Shown here: positions 9,716 through 18,495 of the stretch, one piece after another
Position numbering within the stretch: position 1 is the stretch's first letter
Layout: each line of letters begins with the position of its first letter
Assembly: GCA_003602285.1 (NCBI GenBank)
Contig: QZVU01000002.1
Coordinates: forward strand, 496,001-560,000
Length of the DNA stretch: 64,000 nucleotides
Reading direction: 5' to 3'
From: Arthrobacter frigidicola
GTDB taxonomy: Bacteria > Actinomycetota > Actinomycetes > Actinomycetales > Micrococcaceae
Made by a program: the position numbers and the translations under genes
The notes under the pieces: generated by a model
Told to the model about the DNA's origin: nothing
The model's input: only the letters and a program-made list of their open reading frames with translations
The model's database searches: none

Positions 9716-10468
9716 ATGAGAACTTCCGGCGGTCGGAATCGGCCCCACGGCACAAGGGGTGCACGCCCGGACCTTCCTGCAGAACCAGCTGCACGCGAGC
9801 CGGGCGGCACGGTGACGCTCAATGACCTTCTCGAACGGACCGCGCACCTGAAGGAATCCCATCCGGCGCCGGTGATTATCGGCGTCGTCGGACCCCCGGG
9901 GGCGGGCAAGACCACGCTCGTCGAGCAGCTCATGCTCCGGCTCAACGACGGAGAAGGCGCACCTGAGCGCCAGCATCACGCGCATGTGCCGATGGACGGC
10001 TACCACCTGGCCGACGTCGAGCTGGCCCGCCTCGGCCGGCTCGGCCGCAAGGGTGCACCGGACACTTTCGATGCTTACGGGTATGCCGCCCTCCTGCAGC
10101 GGCTGCGCGGACCACGGGAGGCCGTGGTGTACGCGCCGGGATTCGAACGCACCATCGAGCAGCCCATCGCGGGAGCCATCCCCGTGCACCCGTCGGCGAC
10201 GACCATCCTCACCGAGGGCAACTATCTCCTGCTCGATGAACCCGGCTGGCGGGAGGTCCGATCCCAGTGCACCGAAATCTGGTACTGCGAGCAGGACGAC
10301 GAGCTTCGGGTGGAACGCCTGATCACCCGGCACATCCGCTTCGGGAAAAGCCCGGACGCGGCCGCCGCCTGGGTCGCAAACGTCGACGAACCGAACGCCC
10401 GCCTCATCCGCAGCACCAAGGAGCGGGCGGATCTTATCGTCACGCTCGAGGACGTTACACGGCTCTGA
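9716..10468 (+). CDS. nucleoside/nucleotide kinase family protein (P-loop, uridine kinase / FrcK-like)
   Basis: The 250-residue protein has a Walker A motif GPPGAGKTT at residues 59-67, followed by PMDGYHL, a substrate-site motif of the uridine-kinase/pantothenate-kinase fold. The block VDEPNARLIRSTKERAD is typical of the sugar-operon branch of this family. It phosphorylates a small alcohol such as a sugar or nucleoside; the exact substrate is unknown. ATG 9716 has GGGAGGGG upstream and starts 20 bases after the preceding kinase, but GTG 9812 would give the more usual length. Two different kinases next to one glycosidase suggest a disaccharide or amino-sugar route. Confidence 0.85.
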   Translation: MRTSGGRNRPHGTRGARPDLPAEPAAREPGGTVTLNDLLERTAHLKESHPAPVIIGVVGPPGAGKTTLVEQLMLRLNDGEGAPERQHHAHVPMDGYHLADVELARLGRLGRKGAPDTFDAYGYAALLQRLRGPREAVVYAPGFERTIEQPIAGAIPVHPSATTILTEGNYLLLDEPGWREVRSQCTEIWYCEQDDELRVERLITRHIRFGKSPDAAAAWVANVDEPNARLIRSTKERADLIVTLEDVTRL

Positions 10469-10530
10469 CCCCCTGAAGGCATCGCCGGATTCCCTCAGGC
10501 GTGTCGACGCCCACCAGCTCCGCGACGTCG

Positions 10531-11316
10531 TCACCGCAGGAAGCGGAGGTACTCCAGCTGGGCTGCCACCGAGCTCTCTGCCGCCCGCCGCACGGACGGA
10601 TCCGCATCGGCGTAGACGACGTCAGTGACCTCCCGTACTCCGGCATCCGGCCCTAGCCCGGTGACGGCGGAGCGGACCTGGGCCAGGCGGTCCAGGCGGT
10701 GCGCGCGGTACGCCCGCACGACGGCGTCGAGTGCCGGCAGGACCGGGCCGTGGGCCGGCAGCACAGTGGCCGGTCCGAGCAGTTCAAGCCGGTTGAGTGA
10801 TCGAAGGTAGTCGCCGAGACGGCCATCGGGATGGTCGAGCATCGTTGTTCCGCGGCCCAGGATGGTGTCGCCGGTAAGGACCGATCCGGCCGGGCCGTCC
10901 AAAGGGAGGTGGAAGCAGACCGAGTCGGAGGTGTGCCCTGGCGTTGCCACCACTCGAATCTCGGTTCCGGTGGCCGAGAGGACCTCGCCGTCCTGCAATG
11001 ACTGGTCGCCGATGCAATGCTGCGGGTCGGCGGCCCGGACCGGAGCACCCGTCAGTTCGTGCAGGCGCGCGGCCCCGGCGGTGTGGTCGGCGTGGCGGTG
11101 GGTGATCAGGATCAGTTCCACGGGACCGCTCGCAAGGTTCCTCAAATGCTGCTCGTCCAGCGGCCCGGGATCCACCACCACCGCTCCGGAGCTACCTCCC
11201 GCGCCTATCACGTACGAATTGGTGCCCTCGAGGCTCATCGGTCCGGGGTTGGGTGCCAGCTTCGAGCGGGTCAGGGCGGTGCGGTGGATCAGCGGGGAGG
11301 AACGTTCGGCGTCCAT
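10531..11316 (-). CDS. MBL-fold metallo-hydrolase (LACTB2-like)
   Basis: The 261-residue protein has the metallo-beta-lactamase metal motif THRHADHTAG and later metal ligands in TPGHTSDS and LTGDTIL and in LPAHGPV. The opening APNPGPMSLEGTNSYVIG and the C-terminal helical extension match the LACTB2/glyoxalase-II-like branch, hydrolases with two zinc ions acting on thioesters or nucleic acid. Cytosolic. It converges on the sugar cassette and probably starts after a GAGG ribosome site. The physiological substrate is unknown. Confidence 0.9.
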   Translation of the reverse strand: MDAERSSPLIHRTALTRSKLAPNPGPMSLEGTNSYVIGAGGSSGAVVVDPGPLDEQHLRNLASGPVELILITHRHADHTAGAARLHELTGAPVRAADPQHCIGDQSLQDGEVLSATGTEIRVVATPGHTSDSVCFHLPLDGPAGSVLTGDTILGRGTTMLDHPDGRLGDYLRSLNRLELLGPATVLPAHGPVLPALDAVVRAYRAHRLDRLAQVRSAVTGLGPDAGVREVTDVVYADADPSVRRAAESSVAAQLEYLRFLR

Positions 11317-11357
11317 CGTCCCATCCTCGCATCACCGGCGGCCGCGCCGTGGCGGCC

Positions 11358-11960
11358 TCATCGATGCAGGACGATGGCCAGCTGCCGCCGGATATCCTTC
11401 ATAACCCCTTCGACGCCCAGGGGGGCGTTGGTGCCGACCGCCATGCTGAAAAAGAGGACTGAGGATATGGTCCGCGCGACGGTTGCGGCGTCCTCTCCTT
11501 CGAACCGCCCGTCCCGTTGGACCGCTGCGGTGAGGATTTTTTCACTCTCCGCGATGATGGTCAGGGCGTCGCCGTGGTTCGGTTCGCGGGGGTCCCCGAA
11601 GATCATTTCGCGCAGGTACGTGCGGCCGTTTCCGGGGTGGGCGCGGTTGCACTCCACGATGGGGCGCACGATGGCAAGAGCGGCCTCCAATACGTTCGGG
11701 GCGGCCTCGGCGCCCGCCCGGCCCCGCTCGAGCGCTGCCCCGTAGGTGGCGTTCTCCACCAGCAGCAGGAGTTCGCCCTTGTTCCTGGCATAGAGGAAGA
11801 GGGTTCCCGTGCCGATATCGGCCTTATCGGCGATCTGCTGGGTCGTGACCTCGTCCACCCCGTGCTGGGCGAACAGCTCGCTGGCAGCGGCGATAATGCG
11901 TTCCAGCTTCGCCTGTTTGTTCCGTTCGCGCCGACCCAGCGGCTGAGAGGCAGCAGTCAT
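11358..11960 (-). CDS. TetR/AcrR family transcriptional regulator
   Basis: The 200-residue protein has a TetR helix-turn-helix at residues 30-55 (VTTQQIADKADIGTGTLFLYARNKGELL pattern). GTG or longer starts are possible, but ATG 11960 has a perfect GGGAGGG site. Two near-identical 37-bp segments flank the divergent region, one next to this gene and one upstream of the VOC gene at 12291. Each contains the same kind of 20-bp palindrome, so the protein most likely represses itself and the VOC/hydrolase unit (inference). Confidence 0.92.
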   Translation of the reverse strand: MTAASQPLGRRERNKQAKLERIIAAASELFAQHGVDEVTTQQIADKADIGTGTLFLYARNKGELLLLVENATYGAALERGRAGAEAAPNVLEAALAIVRPIVECNRAHPGNGRTYLREMIFGDPREPNHGDALTIIAESEKILTAAVQRDGRFEGEDAATVARTISSVLFFSMAVGTNAPLGVEGVMKDIRRQLAIVLHR

Positions 11961-11987
11961 GGCGGACCCTCCCGGATAGTTCCTGAG

Positions 11988-12007
11988 TGTGCTCGGTTTT
12001 GAGCATA
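11988..12007. promoter_or_regulatory. TetR operator copy 1
   Basis: The 20-bp site is built of TGTGCTC and GAGCATA around GGTTTT; 6 of 7 arm positions pair. It starts 28 bases upstream of the TetR start codon. It corresponds base for base to the second copy at 12146-12165, with paired changes that keep the symmetry. Confidence 0.65.
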
Positions 12008-12145
12008 GTCCCACCCATGCCGGATGCAGGCACCGGGGCCATTCTTCGATCACCGGCAGGGCCGCGGCCGCGCCGGCCGATCCGCTTCCATCTCCATAGA
12101 TACCGGCCCTTCGGTGCCGCTGTCTGCCGGGAATAGTTTATGAGT

Positions 12146-12165
12146 GCACTCGGTTATGAGTACAG
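12146..12165. promoter_or_regulatory. TetR operator copy 2
   Basis: The 20-bp site is TGCACTC and GAGTACA around GGTTAT. Relative to copy 1 the inner arms changed from GCTC/GAGC to ACTC/GAGT together, which indicates selection for the palindrome. It lies 126 bases upstream of the VOC gene and its AT-rich flank (GGAATAGTTT) is also shared with copy 1. Confidence 0.65.
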
Positions 12166-12290
12166 TCGCAAATTGTGGACTGCCCGCAACGCCAAAGACC
12201 GGCGTTCGGCAACCCCAAGGCAACGACCCGCCACCCACTGTGCACCACCCATCACAAACCACTCATCACAAACCAGTCAGGAAAAGCACC

Positions 12291-12737
12291 ATGGATTACA
12301 AGCTCGAACTCATCATTCTTCCCGTCGCCGATGTGGAGCGCGCCAAGGCGTTCTACGACAAGCTCGACTGGAGGCTCGATGTCGACATTCAGGGCGAGGG
12401 CGGCTTCCGCGCAGTGCACTACACCCCGACCGGATCCCACGCCTCGATCATCATCAGCAACGGTCTCACCGACGCCGCCCCGGGTTCGACCCGCGGCACC
12501 TACCTGGTGGTCGACGACGTTGAGGCCGCCCGGGCCGACATCGCCTCCCGCGGCATCGAGATCACCGAGGTCTTCCACGAGGCCGAGGGCGGCATCCCCA
12601 GCGTCCGCACCGAGGGACGCACCCCGGGCCTGGCCCCGGAGCGTGCCAGCTACTTCTCCTTCGCGATCTTCAAGGACCCCGAGGGCAACGAGTTCATCCT
12701 CCAGGAAATCACCACCCGCTTCCCCGGCCGCGTCTAA
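12291..12737 (+). CDS. VOC family protein
   Basis: The 148-residue protein starts MDYKLELIILPVADVERAKAFY and ends with DPEGNEFILQEI, both typical of the glyoxalase/dioxygenase fold. A VVDDVEAARADIASRGIEITE segment marks the second module. AGGAAAAG before ATG 12291 fixes the start. It is followed 60 bases later by a secreted hydrolase, and the pair appears to be one unit under the upstream TetR gene. It may bind or transform a small molecule handled by that hydrolase; specific activity is unknown. Confidence 0.87.
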   Translation: MDYKLELIILPVADVERAKAFYDKLDWRLDVDIQGEGGFRAVHYTPTGSHASIIISNGLTDAAPGSTRGTYLVVDDVEAARADIASRGIEITEVFHEAEGGIPSVRTEGRTPGLAPERASYFSFAIFKDPEGNEFILQEITTRFPGRV

Positions 12738-12797
12738 CCGCCAAGCCTGACCACGAACACTCCTTACCTTCGGTGAGTCTCATGAAAGGGGACCCCC

Positions 12798-13871
12798 ATG
12801 TACAACCCTTCTAGTTCAAATCAAGACGCGGTGTCGTCGCGTTCGGCCCGGCGAAGCCGCGGCCGGTGGATCGGCGCCGCGGCCGCGGTCGCCGCTGCGC
12901 TCGTGATCGGTACGGTGTCCGCCGGGGCCTCTGAGTCCAAGGCGGATGCGAAAAGCTGGGTGACCAGTGGGCAGCAGAAGCTGCCCGCAGGTTTCAGTGA
13001 CACCTTCGAGAGCAAATTCGTGGAGGCTAACGGAATCCGCCAGCACGCGGTCGTCGGCGGTGAGGGCCCGGCGGTTCTGCTGGTCCACGGCTGGCCGGAG
13101 GACTCCTCGGCATGGCGTTCGGTGATGCAGCCACTGGCCGAGAACCACACGGTGATCGCCGTCGACCAGCGCGGCATCGGCCTGACCGAAAAAGCCACTG
13201 ACGGCTACGACACCGCCACCCTGGCCGACGACCTGGCCGCGCTGATGACCGAGCTAGGACACGAGAAGTTCTCCGTGGTAGGCCACGACACCGGGTATAT
13301 CATCGGCTACGCCCTGGCTGCCGATCACCGTGACCGGGTCGAGCGTTTCGCCGGTGCCGAGATCCCGGGCCCTCCCGGGATCACCCCGCAGGGCCCGCCG
13401 CTGTTCCTTGACGAAGCCACCAACAACCGGTTGTGGCACATCCCCTTCAACCGGGTCGACGATGAGCTGATTATCGATCTGGTGCGCAGCAACGCTGACG
13501 CGTTCTACCGCTACGAGTTCAAGATCCAAGGCGGCGGGGAGACCCTGCCAAATAAGGCGATCAAATACTACATCAATCAGTACAACCGCGACAAGGACAC
13601 CCTGCGCGCCAGCTTCGGGCTCTACCGTGCGTGGGACGCCACCCTCGCGCAGAACGCCGAACGCGCCAAGACCCCGCTGACCATCCCCGTGATCGGCATC
13701 GGCGGCCAGAAGAGCTGGGGACCGGCCGCCGCCGAAGGCATCAAGGCCGCCGCCCCGCAGGTGCAAACTGCCGTCATCCCCGGCGCCGGCCACTGGGTCG
13801 CCGAGCAGGCACCCGAGGAACTGGTCAAGGTCCTGAACACCTTCCTTACACCCACCAACAACACCAACTAA
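12798..13871 (+). CDS. secreted alpha/beta hydrolase with Asp nucleophile (epoxide hydrolase / dehalogenase-like)
   Basis: The 357-residue protein has an N-terminal export signal (Arg-rich stretch at 16-23, hydrophobic core 26-42, Ala-Gly-Ala cleavage region). HGWP at 97-100 forms the oxyanion region, and the nucleophile elbow GHDTG at 162-166 has Asp164 rather than Ser, as in soluble epoxide hydrolases and haloalkane/haloacetate dehalogenases. The catalytic His lies in GAGHWVAEQ. AAAGGGGA lies before ATG 12798. A secreted member of this normally cytosolic group is uncommon. A strong hairpin terminator follows 30 bases after the stop. Confidence 0.88.
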   Translation: MYNPSSSNQDAVSSRSARRSRGRWIGAAAAVAAALVIGTVSAGASESKADAKSWVTSGQQKLPAGFSDTFESKFVEANGIRQHAVVGGEGPAVLLVHGWPEDSSAWRSVMQPLAENHTVIAVDQRGIGLTEKATDGYDTATLADDLAALMTELGHEKFSVVGHDTGYIIGYALAADHRDRVERFAGAEIPGPPGITPQGPPLFLDEATNNRLWHIPFNRVDDELIIDLVRSNADAFYRYEFKIQGGGETLPNKAIKYYINQYNRDKDTLRASFGLYRAWDATLAQNAERAKTPLTIPVIGIGGQKSWGPAAAEGIKAAAPQVQTAVIPGAGHWVAEQAPEELVKVLNTFLTPTNNTN

Positions 13872-13900
13872 CACCAAGTAACACCCAACCAGCAGTCCCA

Positions 13901-13933
13901 CGAAGCCCATCACCATCCCGGTGATGGGCTTCG
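13901..13933 (+). terminator. strong hairpin terminator
   Basis: A perfect 14-bp stem (13901-13914 with 13920-13933, CGAAGCCCATCACC arm) closes a 5-nt loop 30 bases after the hydrolase stop. Confidence 0.8.
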
Positions 13934-14034
13934 TTCATGCTGGCCCCGCGGTCGAGTTCCCCCGGGTTCCCCGGTACCGGCCGGGCATCACCCCGGTGGA
14001 AGTGACCAGTCAGGGGGTGGAAATAGTCCTAAGG

Positions 14035-14051
14035 GAGTACATCGTGTACTC
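14035..14051. promoter_or_regulatory. 17-bp perfect palindrome upstream of the AI-2E family gene
   Basis: GAGTACA and TGTACTC flank a TCG centre. The half-site TGTACTC/GAGTACA also occurs as one arm of the TetR operator at 12159-12165, here in divergent orientation. It lies 89 bases upstream of the permease start, near a TATAAA -10-like box at 14084-14089. A dimeric repressor site is likely; its ligand is not known. Confidence 0.5.
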
Positions 14052-14139
14052 AATTTGGCGGACGAAATTGCCTAGAACCTCTCTATAAAGTGACTGCGGT
14101 GACGCACAATGCATCCACCACTTCACTTGAAGGAAAGAA

Positions 14140-15291
14140 ATGGCCGAGCAGCACGACCTGATGATGGCGGCCGCCGCAGAAGGAGCCCCCGGTCCCAATG
14201 AAACACGGAGGACACCACGGCGTATCCGCCGCGGAGCGCTGCTTTCGGCCCTGGGAGCGGCGACGCCGATCCTGGGACGGCTCCTGATCATTGCGGCTGC
14301 AGTTATCGGCATGTGCTATCTGCTTTCCAGCGTGTGGGTGATCGTCCTCCCGCTGATCCTGGCCCTGCTGCTGTCGTCGATACTTTGGCCTGTCACAATA
14401 TTCCTGCGTCGCGCCCTGCCTGCGGCGGCAGCCGCAGCCATCACAATCGTCGGGCTGGTGGGAGCGGCGGTCGGGGTGGGGTGGGCAACTGCCGCCCTGT
14501 CCGTGAACGGGGTGCGGGAACTATCGATGCGCACGAAGGACAATATCCGGAGCCTGAACGAGTTTGCAGCGTCGTCGTGGTTCACGGAGGCGGACATTCA
14601 TGGGCTCCTCGAATCGGTGCTCGTTTGGCCGCAGGAGAACCTGGGTCAGATCCTGGCACAGCTGTTCACGGGCCTGGAGACGGTCGGTTCCATCACGGTT
14701 ACGGTCCTGCTGACGCTGATTCTGACGTTCTTCTGCCTCAAGGACGGAGACAGGTTCTCCGAATGGCTCCTGCGGTGGACGACGGGCACGGCGTTCGTCC
14801 ATGCCGCGGGGGTGTCATCGAGGAGCTGGCAGACCTTGTCCGCATACGTGTCTTCCCAGGCAGCAGTAGCACTCGTGGACGCTGTGTTCATTGGGGCCGG
14901 GCTTTGGGCCCTCGGGGTCCCGCTTGCTCTGCCGTTGGCAGTGCTGATATTTTTCGGCGGGTTCCTTCCGGTGATCGGCGCCGTCGCGACCGGGCTCCTC
15001 GCCACGCTCGTGGCGCTCCTGTCCGAAGGGTGGGTCACCGCCTTGATTGTGTTGGGCCTCGTCCTGCTCGTGCAGCAAATCGAAAGTAACGTACTACAAC
15101 CGCTGCTGGTCGGTAGGTCCCTCAAGCTCCACCCAGCTATAGTCCTCACGGGAGTGGCGGCCGGCGCGTCGCTGTTCGGCATCGCTGGCGCGTTTCTCGC
15201 CACACCCGTCATCGCCGTGGTGATGGTCGCCTTGCAGTACTCCCGGGAGCAAATGCTCGAGCCCGCTGCGATGCCCCCGGCCAAGGCATAG
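14140..15291 (+). CDS. AI-2E family transporter
   Basis: The 383-residue membrane protein has about eight hydrophobic segments and the family hallmark FFGGFLPVIGAVATGLLATLVAL near residues 268-290, followed by QQIESNVLQPLLVGRSLKLHP. The family includes the YdgG/TqsA-like putative autoinducer exporters and Na+/H+ antiporter-like members; the transported ion or molecule cannot be told from sequence. A GAAGGAAAG ribosome site precedes ATG 14140. The SGNH hydrolase gene follows in the same direction after 130 bases. Confidence 0.9.
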   Translation: MAEQHDLMMAAAAEGAPGPNETRRTPRRIRRGALLSALGAATPILGRLLIIAAAVIGMCYLLSSVWVIVLPLILALLLSSILWPVTIFLRRALPAAAAAAITIVGLVGAAVGVGWATAALSVNGVRELSMRTKDNIRSLNEFAASSWFTEADIHGLLESVLVWPQENLGQILAQLFTGLETVGSITVTVLLTLILTFFCLKDGDRFSEWLLRWTTGTAFVHAAGVSSRSWQTLSAYVSSQAAVALVDAVFIGAGLWALGVPLALPLAVLIFFGGFLPVIGAVATGLLATLVALLSEGWVTALIVLGLVLLVQQIESNVLQPLLVGRSLKLHPAIVLTGVAAGASLFGIAGAFLATPVIAVVMVALQYSREQMLEPAAMPPAKA

Positions 15292-15421
15292 TCTGGAGGG
15301 CGTGCTGCGCCTGTCCGAAGGAGTCCCTCGCTCCTCACCTCAAGACAGATTGGGCCGATTCCTCGCCTGGATCTGATGCAAGGCGGCGTGGCGTCCGGAA
15401 CTTCCGACCAAGGGAACCACC

Positions 15422-16216
15422 ATGACTTATCGGTACATCGCGATCGGGGACAGTTTGTCCGAAGGGGTTGGGGACCTTCCCTGGCCGGACGGAACGCCGC
15501 GCGGATGGACGGACCGCCTTGCGGGTCTGCTGACCGTTCAGCACGGACCCGTCGAGTACGCGAACCTTGCCGTGCGCGGATACAAGACCGCTCAGGTCCG
15601 CGAACATCAGCTGGACCGGGCACTGAGTCTTGCTCCGGATCTGGTCACCATCACGGCCGGTATGAATGACATCCTGCGTCCACGTGTCGACTTCGACGCG
15701 CTCCAAGCCAGCCTCGCCGGACTGGTCACGGTGTTCAGGGAATCAGGCACCAACGTGATGTTCGTTCCGATTCCTGATCTGAAGGGCGTATCGCCGGCAG
15801 GAAGCCTTATCGACGTCCGGCGACGGCGCCTGAATGCCATCTACCGGCAGTTGTCCGACCAGTGGGGTGCCGTCTCGCTCGCCAGCACCGAGGGGACAGT
15901 CTTCGAAGACCCCCGGGCCTGGGATCTCGACCGACTCCATCTTTCCCAGCTGGGACACGAACGTCTCGCCCTGGGGGCGGCCGATGCGTTGGGTCTTGCG
16001 GGCACTTTTGACTGGAACGCTGCACTGGAGGGGACACGGCCTCCACGAACGTTCCGCACAGAAGCGCAGTGGTGGTGGTTTTACGTGCTGCCTTGGGTCA
16101 ACCGCCGTATCCGAGGGCGATCATCCGGGGACGGACGGGTGGCTAAGCTGCCCCAGCTCAGCCTCGTCGAATCAGCAGAGACACGTTGGGTCAGCACAAC
16201 GGAGGGTCCGGCTTAG
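15422..16216 (+). CDS. SGNH/GDSL hydrolase family protein
   Basis: The 264-residue protein has the block I nucleophile IGDSLSEG at residues 8-15, the block III Asn in TAGMNDIL, and the block V pair DRLHLSQLGH with Asp and His. These make up the Ser-Gly-Asn-His esterase set. No signal peptide is seen, so a cytosolic esterase or lipase is likely. The region after residue 200 (WWWFYVLPWVNRRIRGR) is a short extension found in actinobacterial members. The start at 15422 follows AAGGGAACCACC. Confidence 0.9.
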   Translation: MTYRYIAIGDSLSEGVGDLPWPDGTPRGWTDRLAGLLTVQHGPVEYANLAVRGYKTAQVREHQLDRALSLAPDLVTITAGMNDILRPRVDFDALQASLAGLVTVFRESGTNVMFVPIPDLKGVSPAGSLIDVRRRRLNAIYRQLSDQWGAVSLASTEGTVFEDPRAWDLDRLHLSQLGHERLALGAADALGLAGTFDWNAALEGTRPPRTFRTEAQWWWFYVLPWVNRRIRGRSSGDGRVAKLPQLSLVESAETRWVSTTEGPA

Positions 16217-16290
16217 CAGCCTCGCCCTTAATCGGGGACGCGCCACCTCCGCCGGGCTCATTGATACGAAGCAGGACGAGGGGCGCGCCC

Positions 16291-17529
16291 CTACTGCTCC
16301 AGCTTCATGGCCTTTCGCAGGGACAGGGCGCCGGGCTGCATCACCGCACGGCGGTAGATCTTCTCACCGAGGTGAATGAGCGCCGCCGCGGCCGCCAGCG
16401 CGATCACCAGTGACAGGATCGGCTCCCACAGGGCCACCTCGGTGTTGAGCATGCGGATGGGCATCGCGACCGATGACACAACGGGCACATAGGAGGCAAC
16501 GACCAGCAACTGTCCGGTGGCGAACAGGCCGGCACCCAGCGCCGCGAGGATCAGCGCCAGCACCGGGGCCGAGCCGTTGTTCAGGTCCTCCGGCCGGCTG
16601 GCCAGCGATCCGAGCACCGCCCACATCGCCGCGAGGATCAGGAACCCGAAGAGGAAGAACACGAGGAACCAGCCGGAGGCCGGGATGATTCCGCCCACGA
16701 GGTCGGACGTGCCCGTGAGGTTGAGGGCGAGCAGCGCCGCTCCGCCGTACAGCGCCAACTGCACCATGGCGAGAATGGTGTTGCCCAGGACCTTCCCGTA
16801 GAGCAGCTGCCGGATGGGAATGGCGGTGGCGAGGATTTCGACCACCCGATTCTGCTTTTCCTCAACGACCGAGTTTGCGATCTGCAGGCCGAAGATCATC
16901 GCCGCCATGTAGAACAGGAAGCCGAAGGCGAACCCCGCTACGGAGGCAACGGCCTGATTCTCGGTGCTGCCCTCAAGCAGCGATTGTTCGAGCTCCGACC
17001 CGGCGAGCAGTTCCTCGGGGGATATTCCGGTGGCAGCTGCGTTGGTGCTCAGGACAAAACTCTCAAGCGCGGCACCGAGCCCGCCGCTCAGCCCGGGGGA
17101 AACCTCCTCCTTGCCGGTCAACGTCCACAGGCCATCCTTGTCCTGCAGGAGTGCGGCGTCGACGTCCCCGCTGCGCACCTGGTCCAGGGCGGCGTCGTCG
17201 GACTCGACAACCTCCGCCTTGAAGGCGGTGTTGCCTCCGTCGGCCCTGCCGTCCTCGTCCGCGAGTGCCACCACGGACCGGCCGGCGTCCGAGGTGACGG
17301 CGACGGCGAAGTCCTCCCCGCGGTTGTCCATGTAGGCGTTGAACACCACGCCCGCGACGATCAGCACCAGGGTCACCACGGTGGAGATTGCGAAACCGCG
17401 GTCCTTCGCTTTCACCATCACCTCGCGCAGAGTGACGATCAGCCATGCCGGCTGGGTGCTGCCCGGGACGGAGGGCGCAGCACCTTCGGGGTGGTGCCCG
17501 GCGTGCCTGGGCTTCGTGATCGTGCTCAT
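16291..17529 (-). CDS. ABC-2 type permease (NatB-like)
   Basis: The 412-residue protein has one N-terminal membrane segment, a large extracytoplasmic domain (about residues 65-190), and then five to six membrane segments. This is the topology of NatB/ABC-2 export permeases, and the block VEEKQNRVVEILATAIPIRQLLYGKVLGN is the family signature. It forms the channel for the ATPase encoded directly upstream, with a 4-base overlap. Export of sodium or a toxic peptide is the usual role. It is the last gene of the kinase-regulator-ATPase-permease set. Confidence 0.9.
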   Translation of the reverse strand: MSTITKPRHAGHHPEGAAPSVPGSTQPAWLIVTLREVMVKAKDRGFAISTVVTLVLIVAGVVFNAYMDNRGEDFAVAVTSDAGRSVVALADEDGRADGGNTAFKAEVVESDDAALDQVRSGDVDAALLQDKDGLWTLTGKEEVSPGLSGGLGAALESFVLSTNAAATGISPEELLAGSELEQSLLEGSTENQAVASVAGFAFGFLFYMAAMIFGLQIANSVVEEKQNRVVEILATAIPIRQLLYGKVLGNTILAMVQLALYGGAALLALNLTGTSDLVGGIIPASGWFLVFFLFGFLILAAMWAVLGSLASRPEDLNNGSAPVLALILAALGAGLFATGQLLVVASYVPVVSSVAMPIRMLNTEVALWEPILSLVIALAAAAALIHLGEKIYRRAVMQPGALSLRKAMKLEQ

Positions 17530-18407
17530 TGGGATACCCCCCGGTAGATTTCGCTGAGACTTGGCCGGATCCGGCTGAATTCGTGAACGCGGCCTCGTGC
17601 CATGGCGGCGGTGAGAAGCCGCTGTGCGTCGTCGTCGCTGTCCAGTTCGACCACTGCGTCCCGGCCCGCGACGTCAATGACGGTCACCCCTGCCTCCTCC
17701 CGCACCCAGCCGGCGTCGGGTGACACCGTGAGCCGGTGGCGGCGCGGGGCGGCGGCGCGGAGTTCATCACCACTGCCGGACGTCACGAGCCGGCCCTTCT
17801 GCAGGATCACCAGGTTGTCGCACAGGCGGTCCACGAGGTCGAGCTGGTGGCTGGAGAACAACACCGGAACCCCCTGTGCCGTGTGCTCGCGGAGAAGCTC
17901 CACCATGGAGTCAACGGCGACGGGATCGAGTCCGGAGAAGGGTTCATCGAGGATCAGCACCGACGGCCGGTGCAGGAGTGAGGCTGCGATCTGGACCCGC
18001 TGCTGGTTGCCCAGTGAGAGCGACTCCAGCTTGTCCTTCCGGCGGTCGCCGAGTTGAAAGCGTTCGAGCAGTTCCTGGGCGCGGGATCGTGCATCCCCCT
18101 GGCTCATCCGGTGCAGTTGTCCGAGGTAGACGAGCTGATCGATGATGGGCTGCTTGGGGTAGAGGCCGCGTTCCTCGGGCATGTACCCGAAGGTCGCCCG
18201 GTCGTCGGCGGTGACGGAGCGGCCGTCGAGCAGAACCTTCCCGGCGTGCGCCGTGAGCACTCCCATGATCATGCGCATGGTCGTTGTCTTTCCCGCGCCG
18301 TTCGCACCGACGAACCCGGTCATTTTCCCTGACGGGACTGAGAAGGTGACGTCGTCGACGGCGGTGTGCTCGCCGAAACGTCGGGTCAGGTTCTGCACCT
18401 GCAGCAT
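17526..18407 (-). CDS. ABC transporter ATP-binding protein (NatA-like)
   Basis: The 293-residue protein contains Walker A GANGAGKTT, the Q-loop region, the signature LSLGNQQRVQ and Walker B VLILDEPFSGLDP. A C-terminal domain of about 80 residues resembles NatA/CcmA-type exporters. It energises the NatB-like permease. ATG 18407 is preceded by ATTGGAGGAACCC; the open frame further upstream lacks homology. The response regulator gene ends 88 bases upstream and probably controls this pair. Confidence 0.93.
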   Translation of the reverse strand: MLQVQNLTRRFGEHTAVDDVTFSVPSGKMTGFVGANGAGKTTTMRMIMGVLTAHAGKVLLDGRSVTADDRATFGYMPEERGLYPKQPIIDQLVYLGQLHRMSQGDARSRAQELLERFQLGDRRKDKLESLSLGNQQRVQIAASLLHRPSVLILDEPFSGLDPVAVDSMVELLREHTAQGVPVLFSSHQLDLVDRLCDNLVILQKGRLVTSGSGDELRAAAPRRHRLTVSPDAGWVREEAGVTVIDVAGRDAVVELDSDDDAQRLLTAAMARGRVHEFSRIRPSLSEIYRGVSQ

Positions 18408-18495
18408 GGGTTCCTCCAATGGAGCCGTGGGTCCGCGTCTCTCACTCAATCTATAGAGACCGGCGCCGGGAGGGATGAGCCGAAAGGTGGAACTT

